Shown here in pieces: positions 1-12,800 of a stretch of DNA of 64,000 nucleotides (positions are counted from its first letter, which is position 1; the number at the start of each line of letters is the position of its first letter). Source of the DNA: Tridacna crocea (lineage: Eukaryota; Mollusca; Bivalvia; Cardiida; Cardiidae); assembly GCA_943736015.1 (NCBI GenBank), contig OX031062.1:25889462-25953461 (forward strand), read 5' to 3'. The notes below the pieces were generated by a model. That model saw only the letters and a program-made list of their open reading frames with translations. It made no database searches and was not told the origin of the DNA. The translations under genes were made by a program, and so were the position numbers.

Positions 1-127
1 TAACCAGCATTTTCTTCTGCTCCCACAATATTTTCTACTCAATCTTAAACAGAAATCATTACATTAAAATCATGTGCAAATGCTTCAAATTTGGACAAGT
101 CCAAAACTGGTGTTTACTAAAGGGTTG
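1..127 (-). repeat. Family 1 hairpin MITE, cut by the window edge
   Basis: Right half of a copy. The downstream hairpin arm is at 1-37, followed by AATGCTTCAAATTTGGACAA and an end resembling TTTACTAAAGGGTTGA. Read on the minus strand this is the L end defined at 996-1219. Confidence 0.8.
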
Positions 128-995
128 AAGGTGTCTCTAGGTGATAAAGAATAAATATTACTGTCTCCAAATTGACAGAACAAAAACATCTAAAAAGCTA
201 CATACAAACAAGGAAATCTTAATTTTCTATGTAGTCTACTAATAGGCAGCTTTTGGCCTGTTTCAGTGGAAGAGCAATCCTTTAAGCCTTTTAATTTTGG
301 CTTCTCTAAAACACTTAATGACAATGAGAAGACTAATTATATGTACTCACTCTGTAAGATAGTTTTGAAATATATCTTTTATATAATTGACTTTCCTCAG
401 ATTTAAAACAGTAGACCCCTAATACCTCTAGTGCTGCATTGCATAAAGTTTTCTAGATAGTTGATAAATACAGATTTATACAGGTAGAATACTTTTGCAC
501 ATTTTTAACTGACCAGAAATTTCTTTATGGCTATCTTGAAATTATTTGTTGATACTTTTGTTAGTTTCTAGAAAAGGGAGGTAATTACTATCTCTCTTTG
601 TAATGAAAATATAGCGGTTTTAAATTTATAAATGATAATTCTAGAAATTACAAAAAGGGAAAAGTGGCTTGGTTAAAGCAGTATAATAACACTCTTTTTT
701 AATCATATTATTGTGGGAATAGCTGTTTTCTATTAGGGGTCTACTAAACTCAAACAGTTTCAACCTGCTATCAGTTTCACTGAAAGAACAAAGAAATTTC
801 GTGTCCTAAAAATTGGACTTGTTTTACTTTTCTGTTTGTCTCAGATACAGCTAAAAAAATGACATAAAAAAAGTAAGAAAGACATAAAAATTTGAAGACA
901 TTCCCATTAACCTCTGTCAGGTACAAGGAAAAAGATAAGGATCATATAAAAGTTAAATTCTCAAGCACAAGCATGAAAACTTATCTTACAGACAC
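128..995. other. No gene or clear repeat seen
   Basis: AT-rich sequence beyond the 3' end of the Gi alpha gene. I see no exon, tandem repeat or delimited element. Confidence 0.5.
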
Positions 996-1219
996 TTAAC
1001 TCATTACTGAACGACAAAATTTTAGACTGGTCCAAATTGAAAGCATTTGCAGATGACAAAAGTGACTGAAAATTTGAAATTTGTATCAAAGAGGCGAGAA
1101 AACATTGTGGGAAAAGGAGAAAGTGCTGGTTACCAGCATTTTCTTCTTTTCCCACAATGTTTTCAAAAAGCTTCTTTCTCAGGGTTGTCTAAGTTTGGCA
1201 TAATGTGGTAAACAGTTAA
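996..1219 (+). mobile_element. Family 1 piggyBac-like hairpin MITE
   Basis: This copy defines terms used below. TTAA is followed by an L arm (AAATTTTAGACTGGTCCAAA, then GAAAGCATTTGCAGA). Next comes a palindrome from AACATTGTGGGAAAAGG to CCACAATGTTTTC, then an R arm (AAGCTTCTTTCTCAGGG, then a GTGGTAAA end) and TTAA. Plus orientation means L first. Target TTAA and terminal C(C/T)CTTTACC fit piggyBac-type elements, known for TTAA targets. No transposase is present. Confidence 0.85.
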
Positions 1220-1516
1220 TGTATATTGCTTAACTCTCATATCTTTACCACATAACAAACTTTACGAATTTTCTGAATTCAAAGCAGGGGACAAATCAGT
1301 TGTATATCAAATAATGGGTATTGTCTGAAAAGATATGAAACATGGTGGGAAAGAAATATTTCCTCCTTTTACAATTATACTTTTACCTAGTCTTTACCCT
1401 AAGGGTCATACAAACATGAAATTGTGTAGTAATGGGTAAACAAAACAGCAGAATGTGAGACTTGTTCTTATCTATAGCATTTACATGAAATTTCGCTGAA
1501 ATGAGCAGACAGGGAT

Positions 1517-1743
1517 TTAACTTTTTACCAAATGACACTACTTTAGACTGTTCTAAATTGACAGCATTGCAAATAACAAATAAATGTGTCTAAAAAATAG
1601 AAACTTAAATTTGTGAAGGGTAGAAAACATTGTGGACAAAGGAGAAAGGGTGGTTACTAGTATTTCCTCCTTTCCTCACAATGTTGTCAAAAAGCTTCTT
1701 TCTTAGGGCTGGTAAGAATCAAGATTGTGTAGTATAGAGTTAA
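1517..1743 (+). mobile_element. Family 1 hairpin MITE (diverged)
   Basis: L-hairpin-R with TTAA at both ends. The hairpin arms carry several mismatches, so the copy is older than the near-perfect ones. Its right TTAA abuts a further fragment, 1740-1850, with a CTTTCTCCTTTTCTC arm and a GTGTGGTAAAG end. Confidence 0.8.
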
Positions 1744-2125
1744 CAGGTTGGAATACTTTGTAGGTATAGAAGTACTTTCTCCTTTTCTCTTATGTTTTTA
1801 AAAGCCCTCTACCTCGGTTGTTTAAACTCTAAAATGTGTGGTAAAGGACTAGGTTTTTTTTTTCAATTACCTGATTTAAAAAAAAAAAACAAGGTCAGCT
1901 AAGATATTCATTTCATTCTGCAGTTTAATATAACAGGAAGAACTTTGCCTATTGTTGGAATCTCTCTACAAATCTTGAATTTGCAATGAAATCAATCTTT
2001 TGCTATTCAAACTATGTTTAATTGCGTACTCCATCTTTACCAAATGTTAAAAATTTAGACTCAACCAAATTCAAAAGCATCAGCAGAGTACAAAATAAAT
2101 CTTGTTCAAATAATGATTTTTGTCT

Positions 2126-2406
2126 TTAACTCTTTACCACACAACAAAATTTTAGACAGGTTCAGATTGAAAGCATTTGCAGACGACAAAATAAATGTGA
2201 CTGAAAAATTGAAATTTGTTCTGGGAAGGGTAGAAAACACAGTGGGAAAAGGAGAAAATGCTGGTTACCAACATTTTCTCCTTTTCCCACAATGTTTTCT
2301 ACCCTTCACAAAACGAATTTCAAATTTTCAGTCACTTTCACTTTGTATCCTGTAAATGCTTTCAATTTGTACAAGCCTGAAATATTGTCGTTTGGTAATG
2401 AGTTAA
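2126..2406. mobile_element. Family 1 hairpin MITE with two L arms
   Basis: 281 bp, longer than usual. The left end is the L arm (GAAAGCATTTGCAGACGACA) and the right end is also an L arm in inverted form (AATGCTTTCAATTTGTACAA). The whole element is thus one large imperfect palindrome between TTAA sites. A fragment of another L arm precedes it at 2045-2100. Confidence 0.85.
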
Positions 2407-2528
2407 CAGGGTAAAAAACATTGTTCCAAAAGGAGAAAATGCTGGATACGAGCATTTTCTCCTTTTTGAACAATGTTTTCTATCTTTCTTCAGGAGTTAA
2501 AACTCAGAATTGTTTGATACAGAATTAA
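2403..2528 (+). mobile_element. Short family 1 hairpin MITE lacking the L arm
   Basis: Shares the TTAA at 2403-2406 with the preceding copy and ends at AGAATTAA. The stem is changed to TTGTTCCAAAAGGAGAAAAT on one side and the other side has the matching change (CTCCTTTTTGAACAATG). Paired changes in both arms suggest arm conversion or a distinct source copy. Confidence 0.7.
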
Positions 2529-2609
2529 TAGCAATAAGCAGTTAGAAATTGAAGGAAGAATAATATATAATTATAGAGCAATCTCATTTAAATCAAAATA
2601 GCAATGACT

Positions 2610-3190
2610 GGAATATTATGAGGCAAAAGAAGCAACAGCTTGTATCCAGCAATTTTATGCTTCCCACAATATTTTCAAAAGGTATTAACTATAAGGGTGT
2701 AAAAAGGTGGTACTTTATAACGTAATTGGTTTTCTGCTTTTGATACAAATACAGTAACATCTAGCTGCTCTCATGTACAAACTGAAACATTTTTTATATA
2801 AATAGTAACATAATCCTTCCGCTTTCTATGCTCAGAAGCTTACATTTTGCAAGTGACACAATATTGATTGACATCTCCAATCTACTTAGCTCATGTTTCC
2901 CATAATTAACAGTAAATTAAAATCAATACAGTCCGAGACAGACAACACACTTAAGTTTCCTTGTCTAAGAGATATTTTCTCTCCTAAAAAAATTTTGTTG
3001 ATTATAAACTTATAACCTCTCAACAGGAAATTTGCAATAGGAGATGTAATCCTTGTAAAAAATAAGTAATCATTCTGGATTAAGGTTCGATACAAGAATA
3101 CAAGTAAAAAAGAAACAGTGGAAAAAGGAGAAATGGCTTATTACACACAATTTCTCCTTTTGTCATGATGTGTTCAAAACGAAGTCTGCT
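2610..3190. repeat. Decayed family 1 hairpin fragments
   Basis: Arm remnants lie at about 2610-2690 (CCCACAATATTTTCAAAAGG) and 3110-3190 (AAAAAGGAGAAATGGC with CAATTTCTCCTTTTG). TTAA ends are not recognisable. Confidence 0.5.
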
Positions 3191-3369
3191 ACAAGACCAA
3201 CAATGTCATCTTAAGGAGACAATGGGTTATTGTGTGCCCTGAGACGGTCAATTCTACGTATTTAATGTAAATGCAACAGGACTCTAAGTTTGTGTGCTCA
3301 AACTTATACCAAATTTCAAACCTTCACTTGAACAAGAAAATTAAAGGCAGCACAATTTTTTTCCATAGA

Positions 3370-3598
3370 TTAACTCTTTACCAGACAACAAAATTTAAGA
3401 CAGGTCAAAATTCAAAACATCTGCGGACGTCAAAATAGATGAGACTGGAAAACTAAAATTTGCTATGAGAAAGGTTGAAAACATTGTGGGAAAATGAGAA
3501 AATGCTGGTTACCAGAATTTTCTCCTTTTTCCACAATGTTTCCAGAAGTCTTCTCTCGAAAAGTTGTTAAAACCCCAGATTGATTGGGGCAGAATTAA
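3370..3598 (+). mobile_element. Family 1 hairpin MITE
   Basis: L-hairpin-R, 229 bp, with TTAA at 3370 and 3595. The right end has GATTGATTGGGGCAGAATTAA, a decayed GTGTGGTAAAG. Confidence 0.82.
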
Positions 3599-3603
3599 TT
3601 TGA

Positions 3604-3760
3604 TTGATGTTTTTAACAGCTTTCTACATTTTTTGAGTCATATCACGATGACAGCTTACATATTTTTAGATTCCTTCATCTCTGGAGTGTTTTGCTACAG
3701 GACACTTCCACATAAATCCCAGTGTTTCCAGTGAAGCAGAACTTTCTTTTCAAACAAAAG
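3604..3760 (-). mobile_element. tRNA-type SINE remnant (tail and central part)
   Basis: The minus strand reads CTTCACTGGAAACACTGGGA, then a tail GCTGTCATCGTGATATGA and AAAGCTGTTAAAAACATC. The tail resembles the mollusc SINE ending GCTGTCACCATGATAT...GCGTTAAAC. The promoter head is missing or unreadable. Related copy at 31186-31405. Confidence 0.5.
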
Positions 3761-4562
3761 ATATATCAAGCTGAGATACAAAAAATTAATTTATTTTATT
3801 TACATGAATTTCATGACTGTTTACATATGATTTTCTAATGCAAGCAAACTCATTTTACCCTGTTTAATTATTCATCAAATATCCACTTCAGGTGTGCATT
3901 ACCACCAGACATTATTATCTGGCAGCAGACTACTTTTGGAAACATATAAGTAAAAGGAGAAATCCTTTGGATGTGAAAAATTTCATCTATTATAATAATG
4001 CTTTATCTTTTCATGTTTATCAATTCTAAATTAATTTTGAAAACATACTTTAACTTTCTAGCAGATAAGAATATCTTCTGACCTCCAGCTTGTCTTTTAC
4101 TTTACTGCAACTATTAGTTCTTCCAAACAATGCAAAAAAAAGCAAATTGTATCTGTTGGCTTTACAACTTTACTCTTAAATGCAAAATTAATGGATGTTT
4201 TTCCTTTCAATAACAAAAAGCATAGCATTTTCAATGCTGATTTTGGTCTGGTTGTCATGACATACACAGCAGCAAAGAACAAAGACTTGACTGCACTCTT
4301 TGAACAGTCAGGAAAAGCCTTTTTAGTCATTGTTAGTATTTCCCTGGATAAAATTGCTAGGCACAACTTTAATTACTTTTGAAACAATATAGTTAAAGAT
4401 ATGACTGCACAATGTATGCAGCATAATCTTATCTTCATCATTTTGTATTGATTTTAGATATGCTGATATATCAAAATAGCATTGGAAATGCAATTTCATG
4501 GTGATTTTTTTCCTTCTCTGAAAAACCTACTTTTCTTACATACAGTACTTGATTTTGTCATC
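3761..4562. other. No gene or clear repeat seen
   Basis: AT-rich. Frames are open on both strands near 4097-4382 with no recognisable domain; I treat them as chance. Confidence 0.5.
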
Positions 4563-4791
4563 TTAACCCTTTACCACTTAGTAGAATTTTAGACCTATCC
4601 AACTCGAAAGCATTTGCAGACAATAATTTTATAGCGGCTCAAATGATGCAATTTTTTTTCAATAGAGTAGAAAACCTTGTGGGAAAAGCAGACAATGTTG
4701 GTTACCTGCAGTTTCACCTTTTCCCACAAAGTCTTCAAAAGGCCTCTTCCTCAGGGTCATTAAAAGTCTGGATTGTGTGGTAATGGGTTAA
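4563..4791 (+). mobile_element. Family 1 hairpin MITE
   Basis: L-hairpin-R, 229 bp, ending ATTGTGTGGTAATGGGTTAA. The left stem is diverged (CCTTGTGGGAAAAGCAGAC). Confidence 0.82.
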
Positions 4792-5020
4792 AACTTTCTG
4801 GTTACGTTACAGTGAGCTAACGAAGCATCTGGCTCATTTATCATATCTACTCTTGAAGACATTTTACCCAAAACAAAGTCTAGGTTGTACATTTTCCCAT
4901 CATCATTACTTGACAAATCTATCAAAACTAATGGGGTGACATGATCCATGTTGTGTGTGTACACCAGGAAAAACATTTTCTTCACAAAACAACATGAGCA
5001 GCAAATATACCAATTGACCA

Positions 5021-5244
5021 TTAACTCTTCCCAAAAGACATGAATTTAGGCTCGCCCAAAGTCAAGGCATTTGCAGATAACAAAATAAATGCAGCAACAA
5101 ATGCAATTTTGTTACTGACAGGGAAGAAAGAAGTGTGGAAAAATGCAGGTTACCCGCATTCATTTTCTGCCTGTCTAACAATGATCTCAAGAGCCATATT
5201 TTTTCGAGTTGTTAAATTTCAGGGTTTGCTTGGTAACAGGTTTA
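5021..5244 (+). mobile_element. Family 1 hairpin MITE (strongly diverged)
   Basis: TTAA at 5021, L arm remnant GTCAAGGCATTTGCAGATAA, a broken hairpin, then an R arm with GAGTTGTTAAATTTCAGGGTT. The right boundary near 5244 is approximate. Confidence 0.65.
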
Positions 5245-5413
5245 GTTTACATTATAATTGAACAGTTTGTATGGAGGTACATAGTTTACCACAATATCAT
5301 TCAAAGAAAAAGAAAAAAAAAAAAACAATAAAAGACTAATATAAATGTAAAGAATTGCACATTTAAAAGTTTATGTTCAAGATGATCGCCACAGAAGCAT
5401 GCCTGAAAAGCTT

Positions 5414-5857
5414 TTAACCCTTTCCAATACAAATAGATTTTAGACTCAACCAAAATGAATGCAGATGCAGTTAAAATTAACCCATTACCACACAAGAAAA
5501 TTTTAGACTGGTTCAAATTGAAAGCATTTGCAGACGACAAAATAAAGGTGACTAAAAAATTGAAATTTGTTCTGAGAAGGGTAGAAAACACTGTGGGAAA
5601 AGGAGAAAATGCTGGTTACCAGCATTTTCTCCTTTTCCCACAGTGTTTTCAAAAGGCTTCTTTCTCAGGGGCGTCAAAAGTAGGGATTGTGTGGTAATGG
5701 GTTAAGAAGTTCATTTAGTACAAATAAACTGAATTCTCGAAAGGAATAAAGCACAGTGAAAAGAAGGAGAAAATGTATTCCTCCTTTTCCAATAGTGCCT
5801 TTAAAGGTACTCTACCCAAGGATTATCAAAACATTGGATACTTTGGTAAAGGGTTAA
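5414..5857 (+). mobile_element. Family 1 hairpin MITE interrupted by another copy
   Basis: An old, diverged copy. Its L arm (AGATTTTAGACTCAACCAAA) runs to 5476, is interrupted by 5477-5705, and resumes with a worn stem (AAGAAGGAGAAAATG ... CTCCTTTTCCAATAG) and an R arm ending TTTGGTAAAGGGTTAA. Confidence 0.8.
5477..5705 (+). mobile_element. Family 1 hairpin MITE inserted in an older copy
   Basis: A near-consensus L-hairpin-R copy with TTAA at both borders, 229 bp. It is cleaner than its host copy at 5414-5857, so it inserted later. Confidence 0.88.
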
Positions 5858-6658
5858 AACAACTGAAAGTAACTGATACTGGTTTCCATGGACACATTCA
5901 CTCTTCTTAAAGTTGTCTCAAATCCCCATAAAAATCTTCCTCAAACACAATCATGTTCATTTGTTACATGATTTTCAATTGGTCCCAAACAGTCTGGTCA
6001 CATGGTGAAAGTCACATGACAGCTTAGTCACAAGATCAACAATTTGTACAGCTATCTACATTTTATGCACACTCTGCCATGTCCTAGAGAGAACTGAAAA
6101 GTAAAATATACAACATATATCAATTACCGACATCCATGCTCGTTTTCAGCCAGTTTTTAACCCATTTGATCTTTGTTTTATCAAACAATAACCATTCTTG
6201 TATCTTTCTGCAAAATGTTGACACTAGCAGTTGCAAGGTTCAATAGATAACGACCAACAGAAAATGTGTATCATTTTTTGGGGGATATGAAAGAAATCAG
6301 TTATGACATACCTGTGGCAAATGGACTGCCCTTAATAATCAATGTACATGTTGTCCCATCTTTGCACTATGCCATTTTTTAATGTAACTCTAAATATTAT
6401 TTCAGTCTTTGAGATGGTATAAAACATTGTCGAAAAAATGATAAAATGCTGATTACCAGCATTTCCTCCTTTTCCACAGTGTCTTCCAACACATCTTTCA
6501 TCAGGATCATTCAAACTTGGGATTGTTTGTGAAAATTGAACTAATTTGATCTGTTTGTCTTACAATTATGATTAAAAAATGGTCAATTATTAGAGGTTTC
6601 AGTTGACTGAATAAGGTTCCTAGTTCAAGTTTGTCTGCAGTTTTCATTGCTTACCGAT
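5858..6658. other. Gi alpha 3' flank or 3' UTR with one MITE fragment
   Basis: 6410-6540 is a decayed family 1 hairpin and R arm (CAGGATCATTCAAACTTGGG). The rest shows nothing clear. The polyadenylation site of the gene was not identified. Confidence 0.5.
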
Positions 6659-6849
6659 TTAAAACAGTCCACAGTCCTTCAAATTGTTCTTAATGATGAC
6701 ATCTGTCACAGCGTCAAATACGAACTGAACATTATTTGTATCGGTGGCGCAGGTAAAGTGGGTATATACTTCCTTGGTATCTTTCTTCTTGTTCAAATTC
6801 TCAAACTGTACTTGGATGTAGGCAGCTGCTTCCTCAAAAGTATTTGTTC
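6659..6849 (-). CDS. GNAI: Gi alpha exon 8 (C-terminus and stop)
   Basis: Coding part of the last exon, 191 nt including TAA. It starts after TTTCAG, completes Gly, and reads [20 protein letters not shown], then [20 protein letters not shown] and [28 protein letters not shown] is the last nucleotide-binding motif; the C-terminal tail contacts receptors. A hairpin MITE begins 46 bp upstream of the exon, at 6895. The 3' UTR extends to lower coordinates and its end was not located. Confidence 0.97.
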
Positions 6850-9800
6850 CTGAAATTACAAGCTTCACTTTTATAATAATACTATTAACCCTTTACCACA
6901 CAATCCAGGGTTTAAACAATCCTAAAATAGAAAGCTTTTGACAAAAGATGTTGGAAAAGGAGAAAATGCTGGTTACCAGCATTTTCTCCTTTTCCCACAA
7001 TGTTTTCTACCCTTTCTGACTATCCTCACCTGAACTACATTTTACTCTTTACCAAACAACAATATATTAGGCTTGTCCAAATCGAAAGCATTTGCAGATG
7101 ACGAAATACATGCGACTCAAAAATTGAAATTTGTTTCCAGCAGGATAGTAAACATTGTAGGAAAAGGAGAAAATGCTGGTTACCAGCATTTTCTCTTTTT
7201 CCTACAATGCTTTCAGAAGGCTTCCTTCTCAGTGTCGTGAAAACCAGGGATTGTTTGGGAAAGGGTTAACTAGTGGTATGGAATTTCTTGTAGCTCAGAC
7301 AAGTCCAAAATTTTGCTGTATGATAAAGAATTAGTAAACACATATGGTGCAAACTGCAAGTTGCTTTTTCTTAAATAGTAGATCAAGATCAGATGACAAT
7401 GGACTTGCTGTCCAGTCTTGAATCTATGCAGCCTGATACAGTCAAACCTTGGTGGCTCGAATATTGGTAATTTCGAATACCACAGGCAGCTTGAACAAAA
7501 ATGTTGGTCCAGGCTAAATTTTTATGAAATCATGTTGTTCTACCTCTGAAAGCTTCCACAACCGTTCACCCTTTACCAAACGTAAAAGAATTAAACTTGT
7601 CCAAATTGAAAGAACTTGCAGACGACAAGATTAAAGTAAATCAAAATTTGAAGTATGTTTCCAGCAGGGTAGAAACATTGTGGGAAAAGGAGAAAATGCT
7701 GGTTACCAGCATTTTCTCCTTTTCCCATTATTTTTTCAAAAGGCTTCTATCTCAGGGTCGTAAAAACCAGGGATTGTTTGGTAAAGGGTTAATTTGAACT
7801 TTAGAACAGAAAATTGAACAAAGGGTTAGTCAACAATCAATTTTCAGGTTTCATACCTCCAAAATCAGGCTGATAATATGGCTTCTAGTGCACACACAAG
7901 GTTGTTTATAAGATGTGGCCAAATTACCCACTTTTTTACTTGACATGTCACAATTTCAAACTTGTTTAAAATAACATCAAGATAAGCAATCTGACCTTGT
8001 TTCATGAGTACAGACTGATAATATGGCCTCTTGAGTGCACAAATAGTTTTTCTTAGATTTAGCCTAGTGGCCCACTTTTACATGTGACATGGCCCGAATT
8101 TGAACTTGTTGGAAAAATCATTAAGGCTAACATTTTGGCCATATTTTATGATATTTGGCTGAAAATTTAGCATATGAAGTGCATGCAATCAGGCTGAAAA
8201 TGTGGCCTCTAGAATGCACACAAGGTTTTTCTAAGATTTGGCCTGGTAACCTATTCTTTGACTGGACTTGACCCACCTTCAAACACGTCCATGATGATGA
8301 CTTTATCAAGATCAAAATTCCGACATACTTCATGAGTACCGAGCTGAAAATGTGGCCTCTAGAGTGTACACAAGGTTTTTTCCAAGAACTGGCCCAGTGA
8401 TCTACTATTTGAACCAACATGACCAAATTTCGAGCTTTGAAATATTATCAAGACAAATATTCTGACCGAGTTTAAAGAGTACCTGACTGAAAATGTTGCC
8501 TCTAGAGTGCACACAAGGCAAATGTGGATAACCCCCATGTTGGATGCCAGACACAGCATGACCACAACAGCTCATATTGAGCATTTTGTGCTCAGGTGAA
8601 CCAATATCGTGAAAATGCTGGTTACTAGTAACTTCTCCCTTTTCCACAATGTTTTTCTTAAGTCTTTCTTTTTAGATTATTAAGAACTCCAAACTGGTTT
8701 GTTTAACTTTTTACCACACAATCCCAACTTTTGACAACCCTGAGAAAGAAAGCCTTTTGAAAATTTTGTGAGAAAAGGAGAAAATGCTGGTAACCAGCAT
8801 TTTCTCCTTTTTCCACAGAGTTTTCTACCCTATCAAAAGAAAATTGCATCATGTGAGCCAGTATGAAATTGTCGTCTGCAAATGCTTTCTATTTGGATAG
8901 GTCTAAAATTTTGCCATGTTGTAAAGGGTTAAGGGTTATAGCCTTCTACTACTTATATTGGGAGGAAATTAGTCCAGAATATCACTCCAGTATTTTACCT
9001 GTGTATTCTGGGAAACACACAGTTAAAGGAGACTTGTTTATCTTCTCCTGGAACAAGTCCTTTTTGTTCAAGAACAAAATAATGGAGGTCTCTGTGAACC
9101 ACTTGTTGTTGCAGATGGAATCAAACAGTTTCATACTCTCCATCATACGATTCTGTAAATACAAAATCAAGAAAAAGTAATTCATCTGTAACATTAAAAT
9201 TCAAAACAAACATTTCAGTCAGTGGGAAAAAAAACCATCCAAGTGTAGCAACATCTGAATCTCTTCAGCAAGACTAACTATTTAGAATACTAATTGATGA
9301 GTTAAATTCGTTACCAAACAATAAAATAAAAGACCGCTCAAAATTGAAAGCATTTGCAGACGACAAATAGAGGTGACTAAAAATCTTAAATTTTTATTGG
9401 GGAGGGTAGAAAACATTGTGGGAAAAGGAGAAAATGCTGGTTACCAGCATTTTCTCCTTTTCCCACAATGTTTTCAAAAGGCTTCTTTAACCCTTTACCC
9501 CAAAAGGCATTTCTATGGTATCTCTAACTGACCCTAAATAACAGCAAGGATGGAGCCGTTTCTTATGACACCTTTTGATAGTGTGAAAAACATTGTGACA
9601 AATGGTGAAATTGCTCATCACGAGCAATTTCACCTTTTGCCACAATGTTTTCCAAAGGCTCCTTCAAGCAATGATTAGAAATGAGTATCTATGGAGTAAA
9701 GGGTTAACAGGGTCATTAAAAGTCAGGATTGAGTGGTAATGGGTTAAAGCCAAGTACCGACTAAAATTTGTGCATTCAGATTTTGATTCACTCTGCAGGG

Positions 9801-12800
9801 TCCAAAAAAGTTCAGAATCCTCACTTGTCTGTCTGCCATTTTGAACTCGTCTTACAGTTAGACAAAGAAGGATAACCCACTTGACCTCTGTAAATTTTTA
9901 CTAGTAAGGACAAGCGGACATGTGGACTTTTTGGACCCCTCTCTGTCAACAAAGTGCCTGCAGTATTCATTAATGTCCTTATACCCGATTTTTTCATGCA
10001 GAGGAAGGGGGTCTTTTCAATTAGAGCATACCTACTCGGAAACCGTTGACAAACTAGTATATGAGGAAAAGGATGTAAGAATTTTCATAGTGTTTTCAGA
10101 CGAAAACAAACCAGAGATGTAATCACATGAAATAAATATGCCACATGGAAAGAAACTGTGCTACCTATTTACTCTAAGTTTTAATGTCTGTGAAAAAAAG
10201 GCTTTTGAAAACATTGTGGAAAAAGGAGAAAGTCCTTGACCAATATGAGCAACATTTCAATTTGTTGTCTGCATAAGTGCATATGCATTCAGTTATTTAC
10301 ACAATCATAATTTTGTTGTTTTTAACTTTTTACCAAATTTGTCCAAATTGAAAGCACTTGCAGATGACAAAATGATATGGGACTCAAAAACTGAAATCTG
10401 TTTTGGGAAGGGTAGAAAAATTGTCGGAAAATGAGAAAATGCTGTTTACCATCAAATTCTCTTATTCCCCCAATGTTTTCAAAGGGCTTTTTCTCAGGGT
10501 CGTAAAACCCAGGGATTGTTTGGGAAAGGGTTAAAAATAAAGTCAGTAGCTCTACAGTTCAGACGGTCAGTGTAAGAAACAAAATATCTGTAGACTCACC
10601 ATTTCTTGGTCTTCTGCCAAAGTTAGATCATATTCACTCATAGCCACAATGAAGATAATGGCTGTCACCCCCTCAAAACAATGAATCCATTTCTTTCTTT
10701 CAGATCTCTGGCCACCCACATCAAACATTCTGGAACAAAAGATACAATAATTCTAACATGCCTTTTCCCCTTACGGCCAAGTGCAAATAAGAGTACATTT
10801 TCTTGTCTCCAACAATAAATCATTACTATTTCGAAGAGTAATAAATAAACAACTCTAAAATGTTTGTTTTCTGAAAGAATATACTGTAATGGTACTGTGT
10901 TGAAAATTTCAGGTAAATCGGATGAATGGTTCAAAAGTTACAGCAAATTGAAAATTGCAAAGAAGCCTAAAAATGCTGTTTTTCGTGTGACATACACTTT
11001 AACACCATTTTTTGTATTTTAATAAATAAAATTAAATAGCTTACTGAGTGGATTTAAACATGTATGTGTCATAGTTATCCATATATTTAGTAAAATCACC
11101 AAATGAGGTACATCCATAGTTGAAGGTTAGCTAATGATGGCAATTTTTAAAATATGTCAAAATGTCTCCATTTTCTACAATTTGGGGTCTGCCAAGTAAG
11201 AGTAAGTCAGGCATTGGGTAATAATAGGTTAGCATAAACTAAAAAGGCTGCAAATGATGCAGGTAAGATGTATCTTCATATTGTAACAATTTTCTTTGAT
11301 TTGTTTGCATGTCACACAGCTTGCTTGTATCCTCTGCTTCTACCAAAAATGTGTCCCAACCATAACGGTTAACACCCTCCTTTGTTTATTGGTTCAATAT
11401 ACCTAACACTAATGCTTTGCATATCTCATTTGCCTTGCTTTAGTTTCCTTAATGCCTATCAGATCTTATGCATTTCAGGTGTTCTTTATGCTAACCAATT
11501 GGAAAGACCTATGAGGTCAAAATTTTAATGTCCCAACCATAACGGTTTTGTCCCAACCATAACGGTTATATTTTTCACCAGTGACATTTATGCAACATCT
11601 TTAAGAATGGAATGTGTATTTTATTTAGTTATTTTACAGTTGTGAAAGTTACACAGGACAGTCAGAATAATGAAATTGTTGAATAATTTTCACTTTTATT
11701 GCAATTCTTACATGTTTATTCAAGTAGACAACCTGTATTTTCAAAACTACCAGCCACTCACTTGATTAAAGCTTAGTTGATGTTATATTAACTAATTTTA
11801 CATATGAAGTAGTAATTTTGTCCTACTGTCTATATTAAAATTGTGTTTTGAAAGACCTATAAAAGTACTCACAGCTACCGTTATGGTTGGGACATTTTCC
11901 ACAAGCAAAACATGCTACTTGATTTGTGGTATTGGGTTGCTGTTTTAGACTAAGATGGAGAAATTAGTGATAAAATTGAACTTTGGGAGAGGTTTAAGGT
12001 CTGGTAATTCACAAAAACATGCTAGTGATCAAACCAAAAATATAAACTAGGATCCAACCAGAGCAAAGAGACAAAAAACATATGTGGGGTGATCAAAAAG
12101 ATTGTGGACTTTCTTGTTATTTCGAAAACAACTACTAGAATTAAAAATTGTGCATAGATGAGCATCAATTATCTGGTAAATGACTCAAATTTTGAAATGT
12201 TGTCATATTCAAATAGGTAAAGTATGACATCATTTTAATGGTAATGGTCTAAAGTATCGGACAATGTTTTATTTGAGCCAAGAGTAATCTTAACGTCAAT
12301 CTCCAAAAGTATTTATCAGAAAGCAAAGGCCATTTAGAACCAGTTAAAGGGGACTCTGCACTCATGAAATTTGATATTTGTACATGGATGGGACTGGTTT
12401 ATACAAGGGTGCGATATTATTAAAGATGACCCTAAATCTGTCTTTCCATCAACATCAGTCACAGACAAAATCGTAACGGCTGTAGAGCAGCATGTAAAAC
12501 AAGACCGCTGAGATACTGTCAGGAAAACAGCTTATAAATTTGACCTCTAAAACAGAATTGCCCAGGAGACTTTGACAGGAAATCTTGAAATGTCAAGTAA
12601 TTGCACAATGTGGATACCTGGCAACTGACGCCCAAGAAAATTGGGGTTAGGATCAAAATCTTCAAAGAAATTTCTGAATGCATTAGGGTAGAGGGGTCAA
12701 ACTTTACTGTTCGTATAGTAACATGCTATGAGAGATAGGCACACTTTGACGAGACAGAATCAAAACAACAAAGCAGTGTTTTGAAACATTCAACATCGCT

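Noticed and set aside
5455-5697. Many open frames containing [18 protein letters not shown]
   Set aside because: Recurrent translation of the family 1 hairpin (GGAAAAGGAGAAAATGCTGG...). Present in about 30 frames on both strands; no coding role.
8127-8647. Open frames with HSRGHIFS repeats
   Set aside because: They are translations of the 145-150-bp tandem units of the type A element.
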